Assembly: GCA_017389885.1 (NCBI GenBank)
Contig: JAFPDR010000185.1
Coordinates: 1 to 6,622 of the forward strand
Reading direction: 5' to 3'
DNA: 6,622 nt
Source: Kiritimatiellia bacterium
Lineage (GTDB): Bacteria; Verrucomicrobiota; Kiritimatiellia; RFP12; UBA1067
Part shown: one piece after another, positions 1-6,125 of the stretch
Layout: each line of letters opens with the position of its first letter
How positions within the stretch are numbered: position 1 is the stretch's first letter
Position numbers and translations under genes: made by a program
Notes under the pieces: model-generated
The model's database searches: none
Told to the model about the DNA's origin: nothing
What the model saw: the letters and a program-made list of their open reading frames with translations, nothing else

Positions 1-2
1 AT

Positions 3-917
3 GCGTACTTCACGCAGCCGACGTGGCTGAGAAGGGGAATCCTGTTCGCCGCGTCCGTCCCTATCGCGATCCTCGGCAACGTCGCGCGCATCCTCTCCAT
101 CGTCCTCGTCGCAAACTACGCCTCGTCCGACTTCGCCACCGGCTTCTACCACGACTACTCCGGCTTCGTCGTCTTCGCAGTGGCGATTCTCCTGATGGTG
201 GCGACAGGCGAGGCGATAACGAGGCTCTTCGAAAGGGGCAATGACGCGCTGCAGCCGGCAGCCGGCAGCCGGCAGTCGGATGTCGATGGTCGACAGTCGA
301 CTGACGGCTTGCGGATTTCATCTTCGCTGCTCGTCCCCGTTCTCGCCGTCGCCTTGATCGTTCCGCTCATGTTCTACCAGGCGGCGACGCCCGACGTCGT
401 CGTCGCGGAGGCGCCTTGCGTCTCGCTCGGCGAGCTTCCCGGGTTCGAGTCGGAGGAGCTCGGCGCCTCCGAGGCGGAGCTCACTGTCCTTCCCGCGGAC
501 ACGACGATCATAAAGCGGCGCTACGTCGCGCCGAGCGGGGACTGGATGGTCGTCTCGCTCGTGGTTGGCGGCAAGTCGAAGAGCTCGATACACCGTCCGG
601 AGCTGTGCCTCCCCGCGCAGGGCTTCGCGATGCGCAATCCGCGCACGCACGAGGTCGGCGGACGCGACTGGCGCATGATAGAGCTTTCGGCGAAGGACTC
701 GCCGTCGTGCGGCTTCGCGTACACGTTCTTCAACCAGGAGGGGTATTCGACTGCGAGCCACGTCGCGCGCATCTTCCGCGACGTGCTCGACAGGAGCCTC
801 CTCAACCGCATCGACAGGTGGGTGATGGTCAGCGTGCACGCGTCGCGCGCGGACGACCGCGGCCTCGCGTGGCTCCTCTCGCAGATAAGGTTCGGTGACG
901 AAGGAGGCGCGAAATGA
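3..917 (+). CDS. Exosortase C-terminal part fused to EpsI-type domain (5' truncated)
   Basis: The frame is open from the left edge to the TGA at 915-917, so the visible 304 codons are the 3' part of a longer gene. The first ~75 codons resemble the end of an exosortase, a membrane protease/transpeptidase that processes PEP-CTERM-type sorting signals. They contain a hydrophobic helix, the N-x-x-R motif (NVAR, Arg at 87-89) and a G-x-x-H-x-x-x-G motif (His at 150-152), matching the family's catalytic Arg and His. The catalytic Cys would lie left of the window. A low-complexity linker follows (252-314), then a membrane segment (about 325-380) and an EpsI/DUF3485-like domain with the motif HRPELCLPAQGF (about 589-624). 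No stop separates the two parts, so they are read as one protein; fused exosortase-EpsI proteins are known. A start at 180 would cut through the exosortase domain and is rejected. The 4-bp overlap with the next gene suggests translational coupling. The exosortase subtype and cargo are not visible. Confidence 0.85.
   Translation, partial: AYFTQPTWLRRGILFAASVPIAILGNVARILSIVLVANYASSDFATGFYHDYSGFVVFAVAILLMVATGEAITRLFERGNDALQPAAGSRQSDVDGRQSTDGLRISSSLLVPVLAVALIVPLMFYQAATPDVVVAEAPCVSLGELPGFESEELGASEAELTVLPADTTIIKRRYVAPSGDWMVVSLVVGGKSKSSIHRPELCLPAQGFAMRNPRTHEVGGRDWRMIELSAKDSPSCGFAYTFFNQEGYSTASHVARIFRDVLDRSLLNRIDRWVMVSVHASRADDRGLAWLLSQIRFGDEGGAK
252..314 (+). repeat. GC-rich 7-bp tandem repeat array, read in frame
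   Basis: Nine consecutive 7-bp units can be laid out without gaps: CAGCCGG three times, then CAGTCGG, ATGTCGA, TGGTCGA, CAGTCGA, CTGACGG and CTTGCGG. The consensus is close to CAGYCGR and the units decay toward the 3' end. The array is 63 bp, exactly 21 codons, so it keeps the reading frame. It encodes a hydrophilic linker rich in Q, S, D, G and R between the exosortase and EpsI parts. It includes the 10-bp palindrome CAGTCGACTG at 294-303. The repeat structure is seen directly; insertion or expansion of a mobile or slippage-prone repeat is an inference. Confidence 0.75.
901..907 (+). promoter_or_regulatory. Shine-Dalgarno site for the phosphotransferase gene
   Basis: AAGGAGG lies 6 bases before the ATG at 914, inside the last codons of the exosortase/EpsI gene. 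It fixes the start of the downstream gene and, with the ATGA overlap, points to coupled translation. Confidence 0.8.
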
Positions 918-2824
918 CGAATCTCCTCTTGCGGCTGACGCCGTTCGCGATAGTGTTCTTCGCAGCACTTGCGCTCACGCTCGTCCTTACGCCGATCGTG
1001 CGCGAGGTCAACCGCAGGCTCGGAATGGTCGACAAGCCGGACCCGCGCAGGATCAACAAGGTGCCGATTCCGCGCGGCGGAGGCGTGGCGCTCTTCCTCG
1101 GGCTGTTCGGCTCGTTCATCGTCTACGTCCTCGCGACGGGTAGCCGCTGGGTGGGCTCGGGGGTCGGCGTGCATCCCGTGCGCGTGACGGCGCTCGCGGG
1201 CGTCCTGTTTCTTATAGGCCTCGCCGACGACAAGTGGAGCCTTCCGCCGAAGCTCAAGCTGCTCGGGCAGGTCGTTGTTGCGTCTGCAACGTGGTTCTGG
1301 GGCGGGCTCGGATTCAGCACCCTGTGGCCGGCGCTTCCCGCTGCGGTCGACTGCGTCCTGACGGTGTTCTGGATCGTCGGCGCGGTGAACGCGTTCAACC
1401 TCATCGACGGACTCGACGGGCTCGCCTCGGGAATCGCCCTCATCGCCACCCTCGGCATGGCCGGGTCGCTGCTGTTCGTCGGCAAGCCCGACCAGACGCT
1501 CTTCCACTTCGCGTTCGCCGGCGCGCTGATCGGATTCCTCCGCTACAACTACAACCCCGCGTCCGTCTTCCTCGGCGACTCCGGCTCGATGCTCATCGGC
1601 TACCTCGTGGCGACGCTTCCGCTCGCGACGCAGACCCCGAACTCGTTCCTCGTCTCGGTCGGCGTCCCGATGCTCGCGATGGGCGTGCCGATCTTCGACA
1701 CCTCGCTCGCGATCCTGCGCCGCTCGATACGCCACGTCATACTGAGGCGGGAGAGGCGCGAGGCGTCCGCAGGCGACAGCGACCGAGTGATGTCCGCCGA
1801 CCACGACCATCTTCACCACCGCATCCTGCGCTCGACGGGGCTGAACCAGCGCAAGACGGCGTGGATACTCTACCTGATGACGCTCGTCGCGGTGCTGTTC
1901 GGACTCGGCGGCATGATGCTCAAGTCGCGCTCGGCCGGGCTCTGGCTCGCGGCGTTCGCCGTCGGATGCGTCGTGGTTTTCCGCGACATGGCGCGCGTCG
2001 AGCTCTTCGACGCGGGGCGTCTCCTCGCCTCCTTCGCGCGCGACAGGGCCACGTCCGCCCGCCGCCGCTGGGCGAAGCTCTCCGTCCCGTTCTACGTCGT
2101 CTTCGACGCCGCGGCGCTCGTCACGGCGTTCTTCGTCATGCTCTACGTGATGCAGTTCCCCGTGACCAAGATCGAGTGCCGCGTCGCGCTTCCGATACGC
2201 GTCACCGCGTCGTTCGCGTTCCTGATATTCTTCCGCACCTACGTGACCGTGTGGTCGCGCGCGATGACTTCCAACTTCGCGAGGATGCTCGTCGCATGCG
2301 CCGCCGGCGCCGTCGCGGGCAGCATAGGGCTCTGCTGTGCGCCGAACGTCGTTCCGGACGACGTCGCCCCGGCGGAGATCGCAGGCGCGACGCTCGTCTA
2401 CTTCCTCGTGTCCTTCCTGCTCATAGCCGCGGCGCGGCTGGCGCGCCCGGTCGTGAGGGACGTGTTCTACTCCCTCGACTGCTCGCGGCTCAAGGGCCGC
2501 AAGGACGTCTCGCGCGTGCTCGTCTACGGCGCGGGGCTGAGGTACCGCGCGTACAGGCGCGAGCTCGTAAGGACGACGAACGCGAACGACCGCATGATCG
2601 TGGGGCTGATGGACGACGACATCCTGCTGCGTGGACAGTACGTGGGCGGTATCAAGGTGTACGGCACGCTTCTCGAGGCGCCCGAGATAATCAACCGGCT
2701 GAACGTTGACTCGGTTGTGGTGGCCTGCGAGGTGACGGACGCGTGGCTCAAGGTCGTGAAGGAGACGCTCGGTCCGACCGGCGTCAGGGTGACCCATTTC
2801 AAATTCGAAGAAAAGGAGATATAA
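914..2824 (+). CDS. WecA/TagO-like polyprenyl-phosphate sugar-1-phosphate transferase fused to CapD/FlaA1-type N-terminal domain
   Basis: This 636-residue integral membrane protein has two parts. Residues 1 to about 370 match the family that moves a sugar-1-phosphate (GlcNAc-1-P or similar) from a UDP-sugar to undecaprenyl phosphate, the first step of surface-glycan assembly. Motifs in order are PRGGG near residues 54-58, D105-D106 in LADDKW, NAFNLIDGLDGLASG at 159-173, FLGDSGS with D222, and the cytoplasmic HDHLHHR at 297-303, with multiple hydrophobic helices. Residues about 385-520 add further helices, including an FFRTYVTVW stretch like the GLYR-x-W region of CapD/FlaA1 proteins. Residues 535-636 look like their nucleotide-binding domain: VLVYGAG at 535-541, VGLMDDD, then GGIKVYGTL and VDSVVVA. 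The SDR dehydratase domain that normally follows is absent. Typical WecA homologues are about 350-400 residues, so this is a fusion. It overlaps the exosortase/EpsI gene by 4 bp, which fits exopolysaccharide synthesis linked to protein sorting. The exact sugar cannot be told. Confidence 0.88.
   Translation: MTNLLLRLTPFAIVFFAALALTLVLTPIVREVNRRLGMVDKPDPRRINKVPIPRGGGVALFLGLFGSFIVYVLATGSRWVGSGVGVHPVRVTALAGVLFLIGLADDKWSLPPKLKLLGQVVVASATWFWGGLGFSTLWPALPAAVDCVLTVFWIVGAVNAFNLIDGLDGLASGIALIATLGMAGSLLFVGKPDQTLFHFAFAGALIGFLRYNYNPASVFLGDSGSMLIGYLVATLPLATQTPNSFLVSVGVPMLAMGVPIFDTSLAILRRSIRHVILRRERREASAGDSDRVMSADHDHLHHRILRSTGLNQRKTAWILYLMTLVAVLFGLGGMMLKSRSAGLWLAAFAVGCVVVFRDMARVELFDAGRLLASFARDRATSARRRWAKLSVPFYVVFDAAALVTAFFVMLYVMQFPVTKIECRVALPIRVTASFAFLIFFRTYVTVWSRAMTSNFARMLVACAAGAVAGSIGLCCAPNVVPDDVAPAEIAGATLVYFLVSFLLIAAARLARPVVRDVFYSLDCSRLKGRKDVSRVLVYGAGLRYRAYRRELVRTTNANDRMIVGLMDDDILLRGQYVGGIKVYGTLLEAPEIINRLNVDSVVVACEVTDAWLKVVKETLGPTGVRVTHFKFEEKEI
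2813..2818 (+). promoter_or_regulatory. Shine-Dalgarno site for malic enzyme
   Basis: AAGGAG lies 9 bases before the ATG at 2828, within the last codons of the phosphotransferase gene, and supports that start. The stop of the upstream gene (2822-2824) falls between the site and the ATG, so the two genes are probably cotranscribed. Confidence 0.75.
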
Positions 2825-2827
2825 AAA

Positions 2828-4066
2828 ATGGCATACGACAGGGAAGAGGTTCTCAAGTATCATTTCGGCGGAAAGGTCGCGGTCGCGCTCCCGAAGCCGC
2901 TCAGGACGAAGGACGACCTTTGCCTCGCCTATACACCCGGCGTCGCGCACGCGGTGAAGGCGATCGCGGAGGATCCGAAGGCGGCGTGGGACGTAACGGC
3001 GAAGCGCAACCTCGTGGCCGTCGTTTCGGACGGCACGGCGATACTCGGGCTCGGCGACCTCGGCGCAGCGGCGTCCGTTCCGGTGATGGAGGGCAAGGCC
3101 GTCCTCTTCAAGGCGTTCGCGGACGTCGACGCCTGGCCTGTTCCGCTCGCGCACTGCCGCAGGGACGGAAAGGACACCGGTCCGACCGACCCCCAGCGCG
3201 TCATCGACGCGGTGATGGCGCTCGCGCCTCAGTACGGTGGCGTCAACCTCGAGGACATCGCGGCGCCTGCGTGCTTCGAGATAGAGGACAAGCTCGACAA
3301 GGCGCTCGACATACCCGTGTTCCACGACGACCAGTGGGGGACCGCGGTCATCTCGCTCGCCGGCGTGATGAACTACGCGCACCTCGCGGGGAAGGAGCTC
3401 AAGGACCTCAAGATCGTGATGAACGGCGCGGGCGCGGCGGGAATCCGCATCTGCGAGATGTGCAAGGCCGCAGGCGTAGTCGACGTCACGATGTGCGACT
3501 CGAAGGGCACGATCAGGAAGGACCGCACCGACCTCAACCCCTACAAGGCGCGCCACGCCGTCGACACGGACAAGAAGACGCTGAAGGAAGCGCTCGCCGG
3601 GGCTGACGTCTTCATCGGCGTTTCCGCGGCGAACGTGCTCACCGGCGACGACGTGAAGACGATGGGCGACTTCCCCGCGATCTTCGCGATGGCGAACCCC
3701 GACCCGGAGGTCCCGCCGGAGGCCGTAGCTGAGGCGCTGAAGGGCAGGAAGTACGTGATGGTCACCGGCAGGAGCGACTATCCGAACCAGATCAACAACG
3801 TGCTCGGCTTCCCGTATCTCTTCCGCGGCGCGCTCGACGTGCGCGCGACGACGATCAACACCGAGATGAAGGTCGCGGCGGCGAACGCGCTCGCGATGCT
3901 CGCGCGCGAACCGGTCCCGGACGAGGTCAAGGCGATCTATCCGAACGAGACGCTCGAGTTCGGCACCGGCTACATCATTCCGAAGCCGTTCGACCGCCGG
4001 CTCCGCGACATCGTCCCCGCGGCGGTTGCGGAGGCCGCGCGCCGCACCGGCGTCGCGCGCAGGTAA
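2828..4066 (+). CDS. Malic enzyme, single-domain (NAD(P)-dependent, oxaloacetate-decarboxylating)
   Basis: This 412-residue cytoplasmic enzyme should convert malate to pyruvate and CO2 while reducing NAD or NADP, using a divalent metal. Visible motifs are YTPGVA with Y35, [14 protein letters not shown] at 66-79, K90 in [16 protein letters not shown] as the likely catalytic lysine, E142/D143 in VNLEDI and D167/D168 in HDDQW as likely metal ligands, the dinucleotide-binding NGAGAAG at 199-205, NPDPE at 290-294, and the family signature [24 protein letters not shown] beginning at residue 314. Its length matches the short bacterial type. The phosphotransacetylase-like tail of the long MaeB proteins is missing, and the protein ends shortly after the malic-enzyme fold. 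A Trp (W170) stands where I recall His in the usual HDDQHGTA motif. Cofactor choice cannot be settled from the sequence. The gene starts 3 bp after the phosphotransferase gene, which suggests cotranscription although no functional link is evident. Confidence 0.95.
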   Translation: MAYDREEVLKYHFGGKVAVALPKPLRTKDDLCLAYTPGVAHAVKAIAEDPKAAWDVTAKRNLVAVVSDGTAILGLGDLGAAASVPVMEGKAVLFKAFADVDAWPVPLAHCRRDGKDTGPTDPQRVIDAVMALAPQYGGVNLEDIAAPACFEIEDKLDKALDIPVFHDDQWGTAVISLAGVMNYAHLAGKELKDLKIVMNGAGAAGIRICEMCKAAGVVDVTMCDSKGTIRKDRTDLNPYKARHAVDTDKKTLKEALAGADVFIGVSAANVLTGDDVKTMGDFPAIFAMANPDPEVPPEAVAEALKGRKYVMVTGRSDYPNQINNVLGFPYLFRGALDVRATTINTEMKVAAANALAMLAREPVPDEVKAIYPNETLEFGTGYIIPKPFDRRLRDIVPAAVAEAARRTGVARR

Positions 4067-4080
4067 GGTTTCTTGCTGTC

Positions 4081-4129
4081 CTTTCGGCTTTCAACATTAA
4101 ACTTTCAACTTTAAACTTTCAACTGTAAA
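4081..4129 (+). repeat. AT-rich 7-bp tandem repeat array leading into the hydG start codon
   Basis: Seven gap-free 7-bp units are seen: CTTTCGG, CTTTCAA, CATTAAA, CTTTCAA, CTTTAAA, CTTTCAA and CTGTAAA. After the first unit they alternate between CTTTCAA and CNNTAAA, giving a 14-bp higher-order period repeated three times. The last base of the array is the A of the ATG at 4129. The array makes up most of the 62-bp intergenic spacer and is strikingly AT-rich against its GC-rich surroundings. Seen directly; any function is inference. Confidence 0.8.
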
Positions 4130-5661
4130 TGGCTGATGTTTCTAAAATCAGGAAGTTCAGGGACGCTGACGACTACCGCAGGAACTTCGTCGTACAGGAG
4201 GAGATAGACAAGTACCTCCCCGGCGGCAGGCATTTCATCGACGAGGCGGAGATAAACCGCTGCATAACCGAGATCGCCGAGAAGCCGGCGGATCCCGTGC
4301 GCGTGCGCGAGATAATCGCCAAGAGCGAGTCGACGTGCGAGACTCTCCTCCCCGAGGAGACCGCGGTCCTCATGTCCGTCACCGACCCCGCGCTCTTCGA
4401 GGAGATGCGCGCGGCGGCGGACCGCATCAAGAAGAAGGTGTACGACAACCGCATCGTGATGTTCGCGCCGCTATACATGTCCAACCTCTGCGTGAACGGA
4501 TGCAGGTACTGCGGCTTCCGCGAGGGGAACTCCGCGCAGAAGCGCCGCGTCCTCACGATGGACGAGCTCAAGGAGGAGATCGACGTCCTCGCGGGGCGCA
4601 TCGGGCACAAGCGCCTCATCGCGGTGTACGGGGAGCATCCGACGACTTCGACGGAGTACATCGCCGAGACGATCGAGACGTGCTACAACCGCAAGGTTAA
4701 GGCCCCCCGCACCGGCGCGCCCGTCGGGATACGCCGCGTGAACGTCAACGCCGCGCCGCTTCCGGTCGAGGACCTGAAGGTGCTGAGGTCCGTCGGCATC
4801 GGGACGTTCCAGGTCTTCCAGGAGACGTACAACAGGAAGCTCTACGAGGAGATGCATCCGTCGTGGAGCGTGAAGGGCAACTACGACTGGCGCACGACGT
4901 GCTTCCACCGCTGCCTCGAGGCCGGCGTGGACGACGTCGGGTTCGGAGTCCTCTACGGACTGTGCGACTGGCGCTTCGAGCTGCTTGCGACGATCATGCA
5001 CGCGCGCGACCTCGAGCGCTGGTTCAACATCGGGCCGCACACGCTGTCGTTCCCGCGCCTCGAGCCGGCGAGCGGCACGCGCGTCCCCGAGGAGAGCCCG
5101 TGGCTCATCGACGACGACACCTTCGCGCGCATCCTCGTGATCGCGCGTCTTTCCGTGCCGTACACGGGGATGATCGTGACGGCGCGCGAGAGCCCCGAGA
5201 GCCGCAACCGAGTCCTCGACCACGGCATGACGCAGCTCGACTGCTCTTCCAACATCGCGATCAAGGGCTACAGCGACTTCGCGAACGAGGCGCACCAGGA
5301 GAAGGAGCGCCAGCAGTTCATGCTCGGCGACAACAGGTCCATAGACGAGATGGTGCGCTACCTCGCCTCGCGCGGGACGATCACCAGCTTCTGCACCGCG
5401 GGCTACCGCTGCGGGCGGACGGGAGGGTGCATCATGGACGCGCTCAAGACGGGACGCGAGGGCAAGTTCTGCAAGATCAACGCGGTCCTCACGTTCCGCG
5501 AGTGGCTGGACGACTTCGCCTCGGACGAGACCAGGCGCATCGGCGACGCGCTCATCGAGAAGGAGCTCGCGGGCATAAAGGAGTGGCTGCCGAAGTTCTA
5601 TCCGACTGTCATGAAGCAGTACGAGGCGACCTGCCGCGGCGAGCGCGACCTCTTCTTCTGA
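4129..5661 (+). CDS. hydG: HydG-like radical SAM tyrosine lyase ([FeFe] hydrogenase maturase)
   Basis: This 510-residue protein belongs to the ThiH/HydG group. HydG cleaves tyrosine to p-cresol and dehydroglycine and yields the CO and cyanide ligands of the [FeFe]-hydrogenase H-cluster. The SAM-binding [4Fe-4S] motif CX3CX2C is at C121, C125 and C128 (CVNGCRYC), preceded by FAPLYMSN. Other family stretches are RRVNVN, FQVFQETYNRK, GNYDWR, the GPHTLSFPRL block with H304, and PYTGMI. The C-terminal extension expected of HydG is present, but its usual CX2CX22C auxiliary-cluster motif reads C422-T-A-G425, with further cysteines at C428, C434 and C448; C422 to C448 keeps the expected spacing. The usual S-[RK]-T-x-P-G-G-Y-like stretch is replaced by CSSNIAIKGY (372-381). 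An in-frame TAA immediately precedes the ATG and no other start lies nearby, so 4129 is the start although it has no Shine-Dalgarno. No hydE, hydF or hydrogenase gene is in the window. A divergent HydG clade or a HydG-like enzyme with altered chemistry are both possible. Confidence 0.85.
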   Translation: MADVSKIRKFRDADDYRRNFVVQEEIDKYLPGGRHFIDEAEINRCITEIAEKPADPVRVREIIAKSESTCETLLPEETAVLMSVTDPALFEEMRAAADRIKKKVYDNRIVMFAPLYMSNLCVNGCRYCGFREGNSAQKRRVLTMDELKEEIDVLAGRIGHKRLIAVYGEHPTTSTEYIAETIETCYNRKVKAPRTGAPVGIRRVNVNAAPLPVEDLKVLRSVGIGTFQVFQETYNRKLYEEMHPSWSVKGNYDWRTTCFHRCLEAGVDDVGFGVLYGLCDWRFELLATIMHARDLERWFNIGPHTLSFPRLEPASGTRVPEESPWLIDDDTFARILVIARLSVPYTGMIVTARESPESRNRVLDHGMTQLDCSSNIAIKGYSDFANEAHQEKERQQFMLGDNRSIDEMVRYLASRGTITSFCTAGYRCGRTGGCIMDALKTGREGKFCKINAVLTFREWLDDFASDETRRIGDALIEKELAGIKEWLPKFYPTVMKQYEATCRGERDLFF

Positions 5662-5683
5662 GGGCGGACTTTCGCATTTGCGG

Positions 5684-5712
5684 TTGCGTACGGCGCGCGT
5701 AAATGGTATTAT
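5684..5712 (+). promoter_or_regulatory. Sigma70-type promoter for the ycfL-like operon
   Basis: TTGCGT at 5684-5689 (-35) and TATTAT at 5707-5712 (-10) are separated by exactly 17 bases, with a TGG just before the -10. Transcription would start near 5719, giving a leader of about 20 bases before the ATG at 5739. This fits the change from metabolic to envelope genes and argues that the lipoprotein pair is independently transcribed. It is inferred from consensus matching only. Confidence 0.6.
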
Positions 5713-5727
5713 GTCGGCATAACCTAA

Positions 5728-5734
5728 AAGGAGG
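5728..5734 (+). promoter_or_regulatory. Shine-Dalgarno site deciding the lipoprotein start
   Basis: AAGGAGG lies 4 bases before the ATG at 5739. It rules out the longer reading from an ATG at 5703, which would overlap the -10 element, start upstream of the predicted transcript and put residues in front of a clean lipoprotein signal. Confidence 0.8.
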
Positions 5735-5738
5735 AAAC

Positions 5739-6125
5739 ATGACAAGAATCGCAAAACTGGCCATGTCCGCCCTCGGCGCGGTCGCGCTGTGCGGATGCGT
5801 GGCGACGAATGTTCCGCCGCCGGACAGGAGGGTCACGATAGCCGAGGACCTCGGCACCAGCGTGTGCATAACCGACATACGGTGCACAAAGGGCGCCTCG
5901 GACTTCTACACCTTCCAGGCGAACATGGTGAACACCACCTCGAGCGAGATCGCCGTCGACTGGAAGGTCGTGTGGCTCGACGCCGATGGCGTGGCCATAG
6001 ACTCGGTCGTCTCGACGTGGAGCTCGCGCATGCTGCATCCGCACGAGATATGCGCGCTCAAGGGCACCGCTCCCCGCGCGGACGCGGTTGACATGCTGTT
6101 CTACACAAGGAGGGCAAGGAGATGA
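5739..6125 (+). CDS. YcfL-like (DUF1425) outer-envelope lipoprotein
   Basis: The product is a 128-residue predicted lipoprotein. The N-terminus has a Lys/Arg-containing start, a hydrophobic core and a lipobox L-C-G-C with the lipidated Cys at residue 20. Val follows the cysteine, so by the enterobacterial +2 rule it would go to the outer membrane. The mature part resembles the YcfL/DUF1425 family: ITDIRCTKGASDFYTFQANM, then an N-x-T/S stretch, VDWKVVWLDADGVAIDS, a Ser/Thr-rich W-S-S-R-M-L region and a final APRADAVDML strand. This has the pattern of a small beta-sandwich; the W-x-D-A-D-G-x-x-(I/V)-D-S block is the strongest match. YcfL-type proteins are poorly characterised, and in E. coli ycfL lies next to the peptidoglycan-synthase activator gene lpoB, so an envelope role is possible but unproven. 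Its stop overlaps the start of the next gene by 4 bp, indicating an operon. The family call rests on remembered motif similarity. Confidence 0.8.
   Translation: MTRIAKLAMSALGAVALCGCVATNVPPPDRRVTIAEDLGTSVCITDIRCTKGASDFYTFQANMVNTTSSEIAVDWKVVWLDADGVAIDSVVSTWSSRMLHPHEICALKGTAPRADAVDMLFYTRRARR
6107..6114 (+). promoter_or_regulatory. Shine-Dalgarno site for the repeat protein gene
   Basis: AAGGAGGG lies 7 bases before the ATG at 6122, inside the end of the lipoprotein gene. A second AAGGAG at 6116-6121 directly touches the ATG and is too close to act for this start. The arrangement supports the start and coupled translation. Confidence 0.65.

Noticed and set aside
180..917. EpsI-like protein starting at the ATG at 180
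   Set aside because: The frame is open to the left edge and the upstream codons encode exosortase motifs (NVAR and G-x-x-H), so a start here would cut a real domain.
1234..2709. Plus-strand 491-codon frame inside the phosphotransferase gene
   Set aside because: Arg/Ala-rich composition typical of a shifted reading of a GC-rich gene. The real frame has all the family motifs.
521..3556. Very long minus-strand open frame (1011 codons)
   Set aside because: It lies antisense to three well-supported genes. Its product is dominated by R, E, H, D and V without recognisable motifs, as expected from the shadow of GC-rich codons on the opposite strand.
4073..4101. Promoter for hydG (TTGCTG, 17 bases, ATTAAA)
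   Set aside because: The spacing is good but the -10 matches the consensus at only three of six positions and lies inside the repeat array, so it cannot be told from chance.
4081..4129. CRISPR-like array
   Set aside because: Units are 7 bp, contiguous and without spacers.
5662..5700. Rho-independent terminator after hydG
   Set aside because: Only weak GC-rich pairing is possible and no U-tract follows. None was found after the malic enzyme gene either.
5703..5738. Longer N-terminus for the lipoprotein from the ATG at 5703
   Set aside because: It overlaps the likely -10 element, has no ribosome binding site and would precede the signal peptide with extra residues. AAGGAGG before 5739 fixes the start.
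4471..5754. Minus-strand open frame of 427 codons
   Set aside because: It is antisense to the HydG-like gene, low in recognisable motifs and rich in R/A/E/V, and it would also cover the promoter of the lipoprotein gene. It is a shadow frame.
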